DNA from: Peromyscus leucopus
Lineage: Eukaryota > Chordata > Mammalia > Rodentia > Cricetidae
Direction of reading: 5' to 3'
NCBI RefSeq assembly: GCF_004664715.2
Contig: NC_051071.1
Location: 2,373,501-2,437,500 of the forward strand
DNA: 64,000 nt
Made by a program: the position numbers and the translations under genes. Below, piece by piece: positions 36,421-48,989 of this stretch; position 1 is the first letter of the stretch; each line of letters opens with the position of its first letter. Under the pieces are notes generated by a model that saw only the letters and a list, made by a program, of their open reading frames with translations, searched no databases and was not told the DNA's origin.

Positions 36421-36714
36421 TAATAGTGGACCTTGCTTTTGCTTTGTGTGGGGGTGATTTGTGGTTTGTTTCGTTTATGCTTTGGCTCCCCATGGTGGGC
36501 TCCAACAGAAAGACCCATCCTTTCCTACAGAGGCCCAAATGTGCCAGCCTTTCTGTTGCCAGTTCAAGATAGAGATTTTTCTCATTTTACAGTGAGAACA
36601 TTCAGGAGAAGTAGGACCCTAAAGCTGGGAAGTTGTAGAACCCAGGCTTCATGGTCTGTGGTCCAAGCCTTGGTCCATTCTCTGGGCCTTGGTCAATGGA
36701 TATGTTCAGGGCTT

Positions 36715-37085
36715 GTCTTAGTTAGGGTTTCTATTGCTGTGAAGAGACACCATGACCACCACAACTCTTATAAAGGAAAATGTTTAATTGAGGTGGAGAC
36801 TTTCAGTTTCAGAGGTTCAGTCCATTATCATCATGGTGGGACATGGTGGGTGTGCAGGCAGACGTGGTGCTGGAGAGGTAGCTCAGAGAGTTCTACATCT
36901 TGTTGGCAATTGGAAGTGAAATGAGGGTCACACTGAGCAAAGCTTAAGCATAGGAGACCTCAAAGCCCACCCCACAGTGACACACTTCCTCCAACAAGGC
37001 CACATCTACTCCAACAAGGCCACAGCTCCTAATAGTGCCACGCCCTATGAGCTTATGGGGGCCCTTTTTATTGAAACTACCACAG
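36715..37085 (+). repeat. Dispersed rodent repeat, probably LINE-1 3' end (copy 3)
   Basis: Opens gttagggtttctattgctgt and gaagagacaccatgacc, and contains ccattatcatcatggtggg. Two near-identical ccaacaaggccaca blocks sit close together at about 36992 and 37011. Ends near ggcccttttta. Confidence 0.75.
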
Positions 37086-37845
37086 GGCTCCACCATCTCT
37101 GCAGATACTGAAAAGCCATCTCCAGCCCTCACAGCTCACTTGGGACCTTTGTTTTCCCTGATCCTCCCAGGCTCATGACAGTTGATAGTCCTGTGATGTC
37201 TCCTCGGAGCAGAAAGCTAATAAGAAGGGAATCCCATGACCAGCAAGGGGAAGAACAGGCCACTGCTAAAGCTCCTAAACTACATCTCTGCCCTTCCTCC
37301 TCCAGCTTCCTTTAGGGGCCCCTTACTCAGTACTGATATCCCAGCGGCAGGGTACCATCCTAAGGAGCCAACTAGCTACATCACTCCATTAGTAGAGACA
37401 CAAAGGGAGCATTTTGTATCCCAGAGAGGGCTGGAGAAGGCTGATTTTCTCATGCAAGATCCAGTAGGTAGGTAGAACATAGACAGGAAGGATTTTCGCT
37501 TTGTGGCACTGAGGTTCAGAAGTAATTGTGGGCACCTCACCTCACCCACTCCCCTGTGTCTGGAGGCGTCTCGGTGCTGTGGGCCACTGTACATCTAGGA
37601 GACTGCACCTAGTGATGGTGGGGTGAGGGGAGGCTGAGGTTCTTCCTTCATTCTCAGAGGGCCAGAAGTCCTCCCGCGAAGCCACAGCTATTCAAAGCAA
37701 ATCCCAGGCGTCCTACGATTCCATCGCCAATATTTCATTCTGTACCTCTAAAATAAAGAGGTCTTATTTTTGTGTTTAAACCTTTAGCACACTGCACACC
37801 AATGATTATCCCTTGAGAAAACAAAATTTTACCAAGAAGAAAATT

Positions 37846-37953
37846 CAATTCAAATGCCCGAATGGCTGAGCTTTAAATAAAATTTTATTAGCCATAATAA
37901 AGTAGATGTCAAATATCTACTTAAAATGGTGCTTAATTCCCTGAGGTAACTGG
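37846..37953 (+). repeat. Local direct repeat, copy 1 of 2
   Basis: It runs from caattcaaatgc through ctttaaataaaattttatta and tatctacttaaaatggtg to ccctgaggtaactgg. Copy 2 is 1.0 kb downstream with roughly 80% identity by eye. Confidence 0.8.
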
Positions 37954-37972
37954 ACAGAGAGGTATGCAGTAG

Positions 37973-37975
<3 letters not shown>

Positions 37976-38050
<75 letters not shown>

Positions 38051-38081
38051 CAGAGAGACAGAGACAGAGACTGTGTGAGAG
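37976..38081 (+). repeat. Compound (TG)n(AG)n(GACAGA)n repeat
   Basis: Pure TG (37977-38006) switches directly to GA and then to gacaga units. It starts about 25 bp after the first local direct repeat. Confidence 0.95.
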
Positions 38082-38848
38082 GGAGAAAAACGGTATATGG
38101 ATAATTCATCATGATTATAAACACCGAGAAGCACAGCGTTTTCTAGCTGTAGACCTGTTAATACTGTTAATAGAAGCAGATAAACAAATGCAGTTGTGGG
38201 GCACTAGCTCAGGGACCAAGTACAGCCCTCAAAGCCACGGAGCTCAGCCCCTTCCATAAAGCGGTACTGAATCTGCACGGAGGCCTCAGCATCTTCGCAC
38301 ACACTAACACTTGTGTCTAGGTGACTTACGATGTCTAACTCAACGAGGCATGCTGAAAATCACTCTTAGACTGCTGTCTAGGAAATAGTGACAAGAAAGA
38401 AAAAACCTTGCACATTCAATACAAAGTCAATTCAATTAATTTAAAATCCACACTTGATTGAATCCCTAGATACAGAAACTCAGGCTATCAAGGGTGGACT
38501 GTAGGCACTTGGGGGACAAAATGAGGCATGGAGACAGCCGGGGGGTGGGGTGTCTTCTGTCATAATATTCTCTTAAGGCTGGGACACAGGAAGATAGTTT
38601 AGTGCTTACCTCTCAAGTATGAGACCTTAGGTTCTACCTTTAGTATAGCCCAACAGAAAAGAGGGGACAAAAGCCACTCCATCATGATTTTGTAAGCATG
38701 TACATGGTGCATGTGTTGCTTTATTAAATGCCCCTCTAATTCAGTGTTCGGAATCTAAGTTCTGGCTCATTGCTGGTTTTGACATCTAAGGAGTGTCTGA
38801 CTCCAGCCTTGTAATTTCACCTCTGATGGCTTTAATGTCCTTGTCCAT

Positions 38849-38961
38849 CAATTTAAATGCATGGAATGGCTGGCTGGGCTTTGAATAAAACTTTATTAAC
38901 TATAATGAAGCAGACACGAAGTATCTACTTAAAATGGTGTCCTCTTCCCTGAGGTAACTGG
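38849..38961 (+). repeat. Local direct repeat, copy 2 of 2
   Basis: The same landmarks as copy 1: caatttaaatgc, ctttgaataaaactttatta, tatctacttaaaatggtg, ccctgaggtaactgg. Its 3' flank differs from that of copy 1. Confidence 0.8.
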
Positions 38962-39475
38962 AGACTGTGTCACCAATGGTACCCTGGTTGAGGACAGTAT
39001 TAGGAAAACTGTAAGTGCTTTAAATCAGTGCATGAAGAAGCCCTAAGGCAGAAAGGGTGCTCAGGTGGCCATTGTCCAGAGACAGGCTTGGATTAGGGCT
39101 CTGCATACCTCTGTGATGGGCTGTGGGGCCCTGGATGAGCATCTCCACCCTTCATCACTGAGGCTGAAACTGCTCCTCGGAGGACGTATTGGTGTGAGCT
39201 GCAGACAAAAATGCCACCTTGGGTGCCCACCACACGCTAATGACTACGGGACAGCAGCCAGTGGCTGCCTGGATATATAATTGACAGACCAGTGCTGACA
39301 GTACTGTAACATAATATAATGTTATGTGTTAGTTTTATCATTGCTTTCTAGCTTTTTAATTATGCTGATGAGTATTTAATGGCATACTCTGGTAAATACC
39401 AAGTGAAAAATGCAGATGAAATGGTAATCTTGCTGGGTCTTCCGTCAATGTCTGGTCAGGGAGGGCAGGAAAGGA

Positions 39476-39538
39476 GGAAGGGAGGGAGGGAGGGAGGGGA
39501 GGGAGGGAGGGGAGGGAGGGAGGGGAGGGAGGGAGGGC
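39476..39538 (+). repeat. (GGGA)n simple repeat
   Basis: About 60 bp of ggga units with a regular longer period of ggggagggaggga. Confidence 0.9.
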
Positions 39539-41334
39539 ACTCTACCTCTTAAAGGTTCCTCCTCACCCTAACAGCACCAACACACGGGTCCCTGGCTGAC
39601 CTTCAAGATCCAAACTACACCATCTCCAATTTCATTTTCCAATTATGCAAAATCACTCTCTCCCTCCAGTTAGGAAACTGGGGGGTGAAATGCCAGGAGC
39701 ATCCCAAGAGGAATAATCTGCTCCCTGGCTCCTGCTATTAATTTGGCTGTGCTGTTCTGAAAGTCAGTTAATACCATATTCCCAATTGTTGCCTAGAATT
39801 GAACCTCCTGGGGTGGGGATAAGGAAGTGGATAATGAAATGGAGTTGGCCCCAGATTAAACTGATGCAAACAAAGCCTTGAAGATGGAGGGTGGCCTCAG
39901 CCTTTCACTGGGGGCCTGGCATTTGACAACTTCCTGGAGCAGGCTGCAATATTTGCCCTCTCTCTCTAACATCTTTACTTGCATTTCTGGCCACAGTGCT
40001 GACCTCACCGCTGGGCATGCCCATGTAATTCAGTGGCCTCTTTGTGGCTTCTTTAAACCCCGGCGATTTTAGACTGTCTCCCCCCACCCCCCTGCAACCC
40101 CAGCTCACATTTGAGTTTCCGTGTGAGGGAAACACGGGTTCCAAGTTCCAGAGGCACAGCATTTGCATGCCTGGTTTCCCATGACCAGCCATCATCTCTG
40201 CCGTTTGTGTTCCCTTGCCCTGGCCTTGCAGCCCAGACTCCCCTATGGCTGAGCACAGGGCTGTGCTGTGTAGGGGAGAGCTGGACTCCAGCACTGCCCT
40301 CAGGCCACCTGAACAGACAGACCCCCTTTGCAGTCACTGTACCCCTAGCCCCAGGGCTCAGGCATGAGTTCCCCCAGGATACCTGGCAATCTCACACCTA
40401 CACACGCATCCACCCATCCCCACTGACCGGCCCAGGGTGGGCTTTGTATGCACCCCTTCTAGAACGCGCTCCAGTCTGTGTCTTGCCTGCTCCTCCCTCC
40501 TTCCCAGAATCTGGCCTTCTCTACTGTTTTTATTGAGAATGTATCTTTGCCAGCTATGTGCCTTCCTAGATGTTCAGAATCCTCCCAGCTCAGAAAGCAA
40601 CTTAGATTCTCTAGAACTGGCCCCCTGTGAGAGGCCGTGGGCTTCAGAGTTGTTCCTTATATGAATGGAGAGATTATTTTTGGAGACAACATCTGAGATC
40701 TTCCTTTGATGCCCTGTGAGTCACAGAGACTGGAAGACCCCGTGTGCTGGCTGCTGCTACTTGGGTGAATGAGAGGGTGGCAGGCAGGGGAGTAGTACGG
40801 GGAGACCCTGGTTGGCCCAGGATTTCACCAGCCTCAGCAAGGAGACCATGAGTACTTCTTATGATGTCTGGAGGAGCTCGAGGTGGTATCCACATGGGTG
40901 GATTTCTGGAAAATAATAATTTGCCTGTAAATTTGTCTTCAACATAGTTTAGTGACATCGCAGACAGAACTCCAGCCCTTGGAGCCTCATTCCCATAATT
41001 CCAAGCTGGGACTTTGTCACAACTCAGGAGAACAAATACACAACTCTCATTGGGGATCACCTGGGGCCAATCTCTCACCCTGTCATGTGATGAGGATCCC
41101 AGCTCTAGGTGGAGAACCCAGTTCTCATCCTGTGTGCTCACCTAGGAGCTCATAGTCTTTGTACAGTATTTAACCAGTGTGCCTCTGGAAGGACCGAAAT
41201 CAGCACAGGACATACCAAGACCAAGTTCTCACTCAGTGCAAAGGAGGTTTATTTGCCCTGGAGAGACAAAGAGCAGGGACTAAGAGACAATCATAGGAGA
41301 TAGGGAAGGGGAAGGAAGCAAGCCAGGAAGAAGT

Positions 41335-41612
41335 TTCTCATGGCTTCTGCTTCAGGTTCCTGCCTACTTCCTTTGATGGTGGACTGTGATGTGAAAATGT
41401 AAGCTCCCTATGGCTTGCTCAGCCTAACCTACCCAAGGATGACAGCATCCACAGTGAGCTAGCATTAACATCACTCATTAAGCAAGAAAATGTACCACAG
41501 GCTTGAGAACAAGCCAATTTAGTGGTTGCATTTTCTCAATTGTGGTTCCCTCTTCCCAAATGGCGCTAGCATGTGTCAAGGAGACATAAAACTAGCTAGC
41601 ACACCAGACTCC
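41335..41612 (+). repeat. LINE-1 3'-end-like repeat, partial
   Basis: Contains acaggcttgagaacaagccaa, and tgtcaaggagacataaaact followed by agctagcacacc. This resembles the far 3' end of the dispersed rodent family seen elsewhere in the window (compare catgtgtcaaatcaac and ccaaccagcacag at about 47.1 kb). Confidence 0.45.
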
Positions 41613-42957
41613 CAAGGGAATGGATTACTTTGTAAGGACGTGAGAGAAGAGCGAAGGGGGCTCTTTCCTCCACGTGAGTATTTCTGGGGTGTGTTCTAGG
41701 ATGTGGCTCAGAGCTTGGGAAGGCTTTATCCATCGAGTTCCGTTTTACAGATTTCTTCGGTGGAGTAAAGCAGAGTTCAGTGTGCTGTCAATCAGTTCCC
41801 ACCATTAACCCAAGATCTACCTGAGTCATTCGCTCTGGGATCCCTTCAGACAGAGGAGTCCTAGTCTGTCTGGAGGGAAGCAGTCCCCCAGGCCTGTGTA
41901 AGCACTGAACTGGCTCCCCGGAGTCTCTCTGGATGCTTCTCTTGTCCTCATGTAATTTCTCCCTTGAGATTTCTCACAGCTCTCTGCTGAGCATTAAGGG
42001 TGCCCTCTGAGGGTCCCAGCACTCTGTCTGCCAATTCTGGCCAGCCTATGCTCCGTGAGGTCTGACCAGATCCCTCCTTTGCAGAAGGGCCTGGGAAGTC
42101 TCTCTCTTAGCAGACGGTGGCTCAGTTGTAGGCTTGATCCATGGTCTCTCCTTCTTCATGGTCACTGTCCTTGCCTTGGGTTCAGCATCTTCATGTTGTA
42201 CCACTTGTCTGTCCAGCTTAAGTGTCCCGGATGTGGGGCGGTGACCTCACCCTTGCTACTGAATGTCGGAGACTTTTTCACTTGTGTTTCTCAGTTCACA
42301 ACACTCAGACCTTTTCCTTTCTTCATGAATTGTGCAGCCATTTCTTCTCTCATTGCTCTCTAGAATTTTGCTCTTCCCAGCATCTTGGAAAAACTCTACG
42401 GTGACTTCTGTATCTGGAACAATAGCTCTTCATGATTATGGGATCAAAATCCAGCATATTTCCCCAGGATAATCACTGTCTTTTTAATTCTTATGTTTTT
42501 TTCATCCAAATGTTTTAATTTTAAGATAAAATGCTTTACCTTATTGTTTCTAAATTATTAAGGGCATTTCTTTAAAACAAACAAAGGTCGTCACACTAGG
42601 TGGGAACCATTCAACACAGATGAATGATAAACATCCCTGGAGTGGGCACTGAGGTTCCCATGTGATAAGAAACTGACAAGAGCCGCATTTGCTTTGAGGG
42701 TGATGCCTTAGACATGTGTTTGCAAGGCTCTCAGCTTGAAACACTGTGTTGCCTTCGTTATGTAAGTGAACCCAGGATGCTGGCCTCAGTCACCGTCTCA
42801 AGCTCTGGTTGTACTAAAAGGCTCTGTAAGAATCAACTCCAAGTCCAGGAGCTTGCTGAGGCCTGGGATATTGATTACTCCATGTGCTACTGAACATATT
42901 TAAAATACATGGGCATTGCGGGCACATAATGAAATGATTACTATAGTTGGTCAAATT

Positions 42958-43030
42958 AGCATGTGTGTGTTGTGCATGCATTGTGTGTGCATGTGTGTGT
43001 ATAAATGTGTGTATATGCACATGTGTGTCT
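42958..43030 (+). repeat. TG-rich low-complexity patch
   Basis: Interrupted tgtgtg and tgcatg units. Confidence 0.75.
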
Positions 43031-43484
43031 CCTCTTGCCAATCTCCCATTTACAATGTAATCTCATTAACCTACTCAGTGGGTGAGCCTCACAGGAACTG
43101 CATCCTTTGGGAAAGCCCATAGAATCTTGCTCAGGCCCCAAAGTCCTTCAGACTTCCGTGGCTGACAAAGTCTCATTTGAACATGGAAGCACCACAGAGT
43201 TAATTACCTTATGTGCAGCTTTGGAAGCTGGCTGTCCACCCCAGCACCGCCATGAGGTAGGATTACATTTTGTTACATTAAAGATAAAGGTAGGAAGTTG
43301 GTATGGACATACAAACCACAACAGTGAAAGGCTTTTTAGAATGGTTCATTGGTTCCCCCAGTCCTATACCCACCATGGCATCATGCATTCTAGAGAAGTT
43401 CTGAAATACATAGTTCTGACCAATGTTTTCCATCCGAGGAGACAGGCTGGCATAATTCTTAGTTATCAGTCTCTCAACTTGCCA

Positions 43485-43522
43485 TGCAAACATTTATTGA
43501 GCACCTACTGTGTTTCCAGCCC
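43485..43522. repeat. MIR-like core words
   Basis: catttattgagcacctactgtg is a phrase typical of ancient mammalian MIR-type repeats. Flanks are too diverged to bound the element. Confidence 0.4.
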
Positions 43523-44437
43523 CAGCTTGGTGTAGATGTTTAAGATGGGTGCTGCAGCACAGTGGGGTTGAGCAGAAGGGGACCCACCCATCTAGGGGGC
43601 TCTAAGTAGGCACTGAACATTAAGTCACTGCTAGTGCCGTTAGTAAGATTTTTTGTTTGTTTGTTTTGATTTGTTTTTAAGTTCTTATTGTGAGAATTCC
43701 TTCTCTTGTCTATTTTTCTGTAAAGATGCTGGAGAATGGGGTGATTTAGCTCTCCAATTGGCAGGCACTGGACTTTCCTTTGCTGCTCTGGCTGCTTTGA
43801 GAAAAAGGATTTTCAGTCAAACCATCAGCCAGATGACCCTTATATCAGTAGCTGCCACCTTGGATATTGAACAGACACCTTGAAGAATCTACATAATAGA
43901 CTTAGGGCACTTTCTCTGCAGCTATTCCCACCCAGGCCAGAGGGGGTGCACTTTCCCTGTGACCTAGCAGAGTGGTCACTATGATTGGTGCAAATACAAA
44001 CCTTTATTTGCATAAAAAGTTGGCTGTTCAGGATGCAAATGCTCTTTCTCCAGCTGTACAACAGGCTATTCAGCTCACTCAGCCACCCTCCTGCACTGCC
44101 TTCACTGGTGTTGCTATCCATGGCCCCATCAAAGACTTCTTCTGAGTGGTCTTTTATTGCCTATTTTTAGTAGAAGTGGTTGAGGTGGTCACATGAAGCA
44201 GAGAGGCAGCCGAGACAGCTGATCTGTGGTGGACTAGCATGCTGAGCTACAGAAGCCATGGAACAGCTGTGTGGTCCAGGAGAGCAGCCAGTGGGTGGAG
44301 CCACAGAGAGGGTAGCCATTGGAGCCACACAGTCCTGGAAAGAGGCAGAGGTAAAGCTAAGCAATTAACAATGCTACAAAGGTGAGGAAGTGGCTGCTAC
44401 AGTGAGGGCTGCAAAAGAGGTGGGCCTGAAGACCAGA

Positions 44438-44563
44438 GGCCAGCAGCGGCGGCAGTGGTGGCGGCAGCAGTGGTGGTGGTGGTGGCGGTGGCAGCGGCAG
44501 CAGCGGCAGTGGCGGTGGCGGCGGCAGCAGCGGCAGGGGCAGCAGCGGCAGTGGCAGCAGCGT
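44438..44563 (+). repeat. GGC/CAG/GGT trinucleotide-repeat block
   Basis: About 42 triplets mixing ggc, agc, agt and ggt, almost all in one register and ending cagcagcg. In frames it reads as Ala/Thr, Gln/Arg/Trp or Gly/Ser runs, none joined to a recognisable domain. Confidence 0.9.
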
Positions 44564-45548
44564 GGAGGGAACTGCCTCCCAAGCTGTGACCACTGAAAAG
44601 CAGCTACAGCAGCCTAGCACTGCTGAACAGTCTGAAAGTGCAATGGGGGTAGGAAATGAGAGAGATGGTGATGTCATGGGTCTGGGGTCACTCAGAGATT
44701 CACCATGACCATGAATCAATTTTAATAAGAACAGACTCGTTATTTAGATACTGGCATCCAACATGGGGCCAGGACTACATCTGAGAACACCCCCAAGATG
44801 CAGCCCCTAGCCATATCAGCCCAGGGCTTATAAAGACAAACCCCACAAGATTCCATGTATTCTACCTATGTGTAGGCAGGGTCTTATTTTAACATAGATG
44901 CCTTGCAGTTGTCCTAGTCATCTTTTTAAGCAGAGAAAGCAAGTTTGATTGCAAAACCAGAAAAAGCAGTTAGTTTTGTGGCCTACTATCTTGTTGGAAC
45001 AGCAAATTTTACAACATCAGTCAATTTAAGAATAGTCTTCAACATCTGGGGGAAAAAGGAAAGTGGGTAGCTAGGGAGCCACCTGTACAAGCCAGGGGCT
45101 TACATGTTGGAGGCAGTTTTTGCGTTTTGGTCTCTCAAGCATAGCAACTCTAAACTTTAAATGTAATGTTAACCATCATGGTGAAGGTAGGGAGAAGATG
45201 AGATGGGGTCCTGGGCTGAGGCTGCAAGGTGACAGAAGTGGGCAGAAGAGTTTTAGAAAGCTGCCATGTTTTCAGGGTCAGTGGGCCCAGACACCACAGG
45301 CCCCGATGCCTTAATACTGGCCGTGCTCAGAATGTCTATCTGGGAGGCAGACGGGAATTCTCTGGCCTCTGTGGTAGAACCACAAGTGGGGAGGGCATTT
45401 CTCCTTGCACAGATGGGAGTCATGGCAACCTTCAACTCAGTTTGCTTTGTGAGTCTATAACAAGAAAATGTGTCCGGATGGAAATGTTGACGGCCACATC
45501 ACTAGTGACCACAGTTACAGTGCCAGTGGCATCACCTAAACAAACAGC

Positions 45549-45900
45549 TGCTGGGGATGCTGTGAATGTGTTGCTCCTGTTGACTGATAAATAAAATGCT
45601 GATTGGCCAGTAGCCAAGCAGGAAGTATAGTATAGGTGGGATAAGCAAAGAGAATTCTGGGAAGAGGAAGGCTGAGCCGGGAGTCGCCCGCTGCTGCCAC
45701 TGCCATGAGAAGTAAGATGTAAAGTACTGGTAAGCCACAAGCCATGTGGCAACTTACAGATTAATAGATATGGGTTAATTTAAGATATAAGAACTAGATA
45801 GCAAGAAGCCTGCCACGGCCATACAGTTTATAAGTAATATAAGTCTCTGTGTGTTTACTTGGGTCTGAGTGGCTGCGGGCCTGAGAAAACTCCAGCTACA
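45549..45900 (+). mobile_element. Solo LTR, 352 bp, 6-bp target-site duplication
   Basis: TG...CA ends (tgctggggatgctgtg ... ctccagctaca) are flanked by aacagc at 45543-45548 and again at 45901-45906. Internal landmarks gctgattggccagtagcc, ggttaatttaagatataaga and agaagcctgccacggcc are shared with the copy at 53.3 kb. An AATAAA-like signal lies near its start. The 6-bp duplication fits class II (ERVK-like) integration. There are no internal viral genes; it is an old solo copy. Confidence 0.85.
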
Positions 45901-46357
45901 AACAGCGGTGACCACAGCATAGAGCAGTGACACCTCAGGGACAGCAAGATCGGCAGCAGCCACAGAGCAATGGCCATGAGCAACGATTGAGAGTGTGGCA
46001 AGGACCACGAACACAGCAGCAGAAACCACATCAACAGTGACAGCGCCACATCAGTAACAACAGAAAAAACAGCAGCGTCGGCAGCTACAGTAGGGGTTGC
46101 AAAATCAGTAACAACAGCACCAGCAACAACAGTGCCCCCCACCAGCTCCCTCAGAAGTGATCCCTGAGCAGTGACCCCCACCCAGCAGCGGCAGAGAGCT
46201 TCCAGCAACAGGAGATCTTCAGGAGCAGTCTCTATGGACACCAGCCCTCCTCTACTGCCAGGGCGATCTCTACAGCAACGTCACTGAAAGATTTTTCTTT
46301 CCCTGGGCTCAAGTTTAAATGCTCGCCTTTCATTAATTATCTCAGCCAGCCTCTGCA

Positions 46358-46665
46358 TTAGTTACTTGTTGCTCTGATAAAACTCTATGACCCAAAGCCA
46401 CTTATAGAAGAATTGCCTTTGACTTATGGTTCCAGAAGGAGAGTCCATAATGGCAGGGGAAGCTCTGACACTCAAAGCTGGAGCAGGAAGCCAAGAGATC
46501 ACATCTTCATCCACAAACAGGAAGAGAGCATGAATTAGAAAGAAAGAGCTTGAACTCTTCAAGCCCATCCCCAGTGATGTACACCACCTCCCCAAACAGC
46601 ACCACCTACTGGGAACAGAGTGTAATACCCGAATTCAAGGTCGGCATTTCTCATTCAAACCACCA
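46358..46665 (+). repeat. Dispersed rodent repeat, probably LINE-1 3' end (copy 4)
   Basis: gttacttgttgctctgataa and aactctatgacccaaagcc at the start, ccccagtgatgtacaccacc and catttctcattcaaacc towards the end. More diverged than copies 2 and 3. Confidence 0.5.
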
Positions 46666-46772
46666 CACCTCCCAAGACCTGTCTGGAGAAAAGGAGAGAC
46701 TGATGAATTTATACCGGCAAGACATTGATAATTCAGTAAAGAAGAACTTGGAAAAGTTAAGCAGCTCTGGGT

Positions 46773-47150
46773 TGGTCCTAGTTAGGGTTTCTATGATTAA
46801 TAAAACACTGACCAGAAACAACTTGAGGAATAAAAGGCCTATTTGGCTTATGGGCTATGGTCCGTCATGAAGAGAAATCAAGGCAGGAGTTCAAGGCAGC
46901 AACCTGGAGCAGAGAACACGGAGGAAGACTGCCTTAAGGTCATTGCTCAGATTTTTCTTATACAAGCCAGGAACAGCAGTCCAGGGATGGTGCTGCCCAC
47001 AGTGGGCTGGGCCCTCCCACATTAGTCAGTAATCAAGAAAGTGCCCCCACAGAACCTGCCTACAGGCCATTCTGATGGAGGTTTTTTTCAGTTGAGGTCC
47101 TCAGATGACTCCAGCATGTGTCAAATCAACAAAATACCAACCAGCACAGG
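46773..47150 (+). repeat. Related L1-3'-end-like repeat (copy 5)
   Basis: gtcctagttagggtttctat at the start and ccatcatg-type landmarks. ttgaggtcctcagatgac and catgtgtcaaatcaac at the end. It follows copy 4 after about 100 bp. Confidence 0.5.
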
Positions 47151-47220
47151 GTTCTAACCTGAGCGTTTTGATTATCTGAGTATCCCCAGGAAAGTCCTTT
47201 ATTTTCCATACATTTCAAGG

Positions 47221-47386
47221 TTTTTTTTTTTTTTTTTTTTGGTTTTTCGAGACAGGTTTCTCTATGTAGTTTTGCGCCTTTCCTGGAACTCACTTTGTAG
47301 ACCAGGCTGGCCTCGATCTCACAGAGATCTGCCTGCCTCTGCCTCCTGAGTGCTGGGATTAAAGGTGTGCGCCACCACCACCCGGT
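47221..47386 (-). repeat. B1 SINE, reverse
   Basis: A T run (47221-47240), ggtttttcgagacaggtttc, tttgcgcctttcctgg, gaccaggctggcctcgatct and gccaccaccacccgg. It carries the same variant as the B1 at 23 kb. No clean target-site duplication was found. Confidence 0.92.
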
Positions 47387-48184
47387 ATTTTAATCTTGCA
47401 ATGCCAAAGTAATATGAATTCTCTATCTGTCCCCAAGAACTCTATAAGGCAGTGAGGAGATATTCGTAGGCTCCGATGGGGACACTTGGATGGGAAAATG
47501 TCTTGTTAGATCAGACTCGGTACTCCCTCAGGGTCAAGGTCTCTGTTTTGCCTCCCCCCTACTGCCCCCCCCCAATTCTCCTCTCTCATCCCGTGGTTGC
47601 TCTCAGGAGCCATCAGCAAAGCTTGGAAGTGTAAGAAAGGGGCCTTTTATCCTGTAAGCTTGTCATCTCCAGCTTATTACTGATGTCAGGCTGTTTTCTC
47701 AGGGAAGATAAAAAAGAAAACAATAAAAGAAACCCTTCACAAGACAAGACTATCAAAAGCATTGTTCCTCACTCCTGACCTAGTCTCAGGAGCCACTGTT
47801 TGATAGGAAGACGGAAGAATGGACTGTGGGCTCATTTGTAGTGTCTTCTACATTTGTTTGCAGGACAGCTGAGGCTCCAAGGGCAATCCCAGAGGTGGCT
47901 ATCCATCGGCCATTCCGTGTTGACACTGGCGACTCTGTATATGAAGATGGCATTCTAGCCTTTGAGAAGTGGGGTACTGGAGAACGTTCCATGGCTGCCA
48001 TTGTCTTCTATTCTGCTGCAAATGGCACAGGGGCACAGAGTGTGTAGGCTTGAAGGGGTTGACATGTACTTTGGTTCCTGGTTCTAGAGGCCTTAGGTCA
48101 AGGGCAAACAACTGAGGATGGCTTTCACGCTGCCGGAGTTCCCAAGTGGCACAAGGCATTGGCATGTAGCTACACACTTACTTA

Positions 48185-48268
48185 AGTAGCTAAGGCTTGG
48201 AACTTGCTATGTGGTCCAGGTTGGCCTCAGATTTGAGATCTTTCTGCCTCAGACTTCCAAGGACTGGT
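48185..48268 (-). repeat. B1-like fragment, reverse
   Basis: aacttgctatgtggtccagg and ttggcctcagatttgagatc represent the middle of a reverse B1. Confidence 0.55.
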
Positions 48269-48304
48269 CTCCCCTCCCCTTCCTTCTTAATTTCTATAGG
48301 TCTT

Positions 48305-48487
48305 TAGGCTGTGTGTGTGTCTGTGCATTGGGTGTTCATGGTGGCTGCTGCAGCCAGAAGAGGACATCAGATACCCTGGAACTGGAATTACAGGTGGTTG
48401 TGAACCACCATGTGAGTACTGGGAGTCGAACCCAGGCCTTCTGTAAGAACAGCCAGTGCTCTTAACCAGTAAGCCATCTCTTCATTC
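48305..48487 (-). repeat. B3/B2-type SINE, reverse
   Basis: TG tract, gaggacatcagataccctgg, actgggagtcgaacccaggc, then the reverse head gtgctcttaaccagtaagcc. Confidence 0.75.
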
Positions 48488-48989
48488 TCCCTTTCTCTTC
48501 TTGAAAAGCTACCAATACTCAGTCACAGGACCCACCCCATTGACTGTATCTAATCCTGATCACCACCCAGAGGCCCCACCTAAACACCACAGGACTAAGT
48601 TTCCTCCCTCTTCATACCTCACAATGGGATTCAATTTCGAAAACACTCAGCAGATATAAACCACAATGGTGAGGGAGATGTAGAGCTTTGCAGAAGCAGA
48701 CCATTTCAACTGCATTTGTCTGTGACAATAGGTAGCTCTGCCCTCCCTCTGCACAGACACCTGGTAGGCATTAGATTGAAAAACATGATCTATTCTCCAT
48801 GAGCTTTATGAAGTTAAGACTTTCTGGGTTGTTTCCTGATCTTCTTTTATTATCGTTACCCATCAGGCCTTCTCACATTAGTCACATGTTCCTAGAAGCA
48901 GAGGTTCTGTGCAAACAGCAGATTTGAGAAGTTTTCCCAGAAAGAGCCAGCAGGGAGTGTGTGAGCACGTGGGGAAAGATGCTGAGCAA

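Noticed and set aside
43930..43960. Possible CTCF site (ccagagggggtgca)
   Set aside because: It lacks the full core spacing of the CTCF motif. A one-off partial match is expected by chance.
44357..44719. Pro/Leu-, Ala- and Gln/Trp-rich frames over the triplet block
   Set aside because: All derive from GGC/CAG/GGT triplets read in different frames. No domain, start context or splice structure supports a protein.
47826..48047. 73-codon frame (ending ANGTGAQSV) preceded by an acceptor-like gtttgcag
   Set aside because: No recognisable protein, no partner exon and no conservation evidence. The length is within chance expectation.
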